Below are positions 5,112-5,248 of a stretch of DNA of 5,248 bases, piece by piece. The notes beneath the pieces are model-generated. The model had not been told where the DNA came from, did no database searches, and saw nothing but the letters and a program-made list of their open reading frames with translations. Numbering within the stretch: the first letter of the stretch is position 1; every line of letters starts with the position of its first letter. The position numbers and the translations under genes are program-made. The stretch spans positions 1-5,248 of the forward strand of contig SLAK01000079.1 in assembly GCA_007126855.1 (NCBI GenBank), written 5' to 3'. This DNA is from Dehalococcoidia bacterium. Lineage in GTDB: Bacteria; Chloroflexota; Dehalococcoidia; Tepidiformales; Tepidiformaceae.

Positions 5112-5248
5112 TTGCCAGACTACGAACAGCTGCTCTATGACCAGCATGGCCGTGTTGTAACGATAACGCTGAATCGCCCCGAACGTCTTAACGCCTGGAC
5201 CGGCACCATTGAGCGCGAACTTATCCACGCGCTGAATCACGCAAACGA
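5112..5248 (+). CDS. Enoyl-CoA hydratase/isomerase family protein, N-terminal part (cut by the window end)
   Basis: Only the first 45 codons are present, open to the end of the window. The peptide starts MPDYEQLLYDQHGRVVTITL and continues NRPERLNAWTGTIERELIHA. The VVTITLNRPERLNA stretch (15-28) is the hallmark first strand and turn of the crotonase (ECH/enoyl-CoA hydratase-isomerase, PF00378) fold, whose members act on acyl-CoA thioesters in beta-oxidation and related degradation. The catalytic region lies beyond the window, so hydratase, isomerase or another crotonase activity cannot be distinguished. The TTG start is backed by GGAG seven bases upstream. Its codon use is a little less GC-rich than the minus-strand genes, but the piece is too short to read anything into that. 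The gene is divergent from the O-methyltransferase. Confidence 0.85.
   Translation, partial: MPDYEQLLYDQHGRVVTITLNRPERLNAWTGTIERELIHALNHAN

Noticed and set aside
5043..5240. Minus-strand 65-codon frame over the crotonase start
   Set aside because: It is the complement of the enoyl-CoA hydratase N-terminus and the divergent intergenic region, and has no domain of its own.

Overview
This is a GC-rich bacterial window of ordinary chromosomal character, with five genes packed on the minus strand and the start of one divergent gene on the plus strand. Coding density is high, Shine-Dalgarno sequences are clear at four of the six starts with GTG and TTG starts in use, and no phage, IS, tRNA, rRNA or CRISPR sequence is visible. 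The taxon cannot be fixed from this much sequence. A GC-rich Chloroflexota (SAR202/Dehalococcoidia type) or proteobacterial lineage would fit, but this is a low-confidence guess.

Reading from the right: at 5112 the 5' part of a crotonase-fold enoyl-CoA hydratase/isomerase begins on the plus strand (TTG start) and runs off the window. Divergent from it across 73 bases is a class I SAM-dependent O-methyltransferase (4397-5038). Next on the minus strand are a type-B carboxylesterase with a complete catalytic triad (2744-4279) and a polytopic MgtC/SapB plus DUF4010 membrane protein (1394-2668). A 200-base gap follows, holding a strong hairpin, a sigma70-like promoter and short direct and inverted repeats. 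Then come a glyoxalase-like VOC-fold protein (567-1193) and, only 2 bases after its stop, a small acidic protein with a ribbon-helix-helix-like N-terminus and a repetitive C-terminus (124-564). The enzymes suggest general catabolic or detoxifying metabolism (ester hydrolysis, acyl-CoA chemistry, methyl transfer), but nothing ties them into one named pathway.

The most interesting point is at the left end. The small acidic protein carries tandem modules of about 22 residues. Its reading frame stops at a TAG, but the frame beyond that TAG encodes 25 more residues that form a third copy of the module. It ends at a TAA followed at once by a GC-rich hairpin. The TAG falls exactly on the column where both earlier modules have a GAG glutamate codon. 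This looks like a recent G-to-T nonsense change, or an amber read-through site, in a protein of 172 residues. No clearly new multi-gene system is evident in the window.
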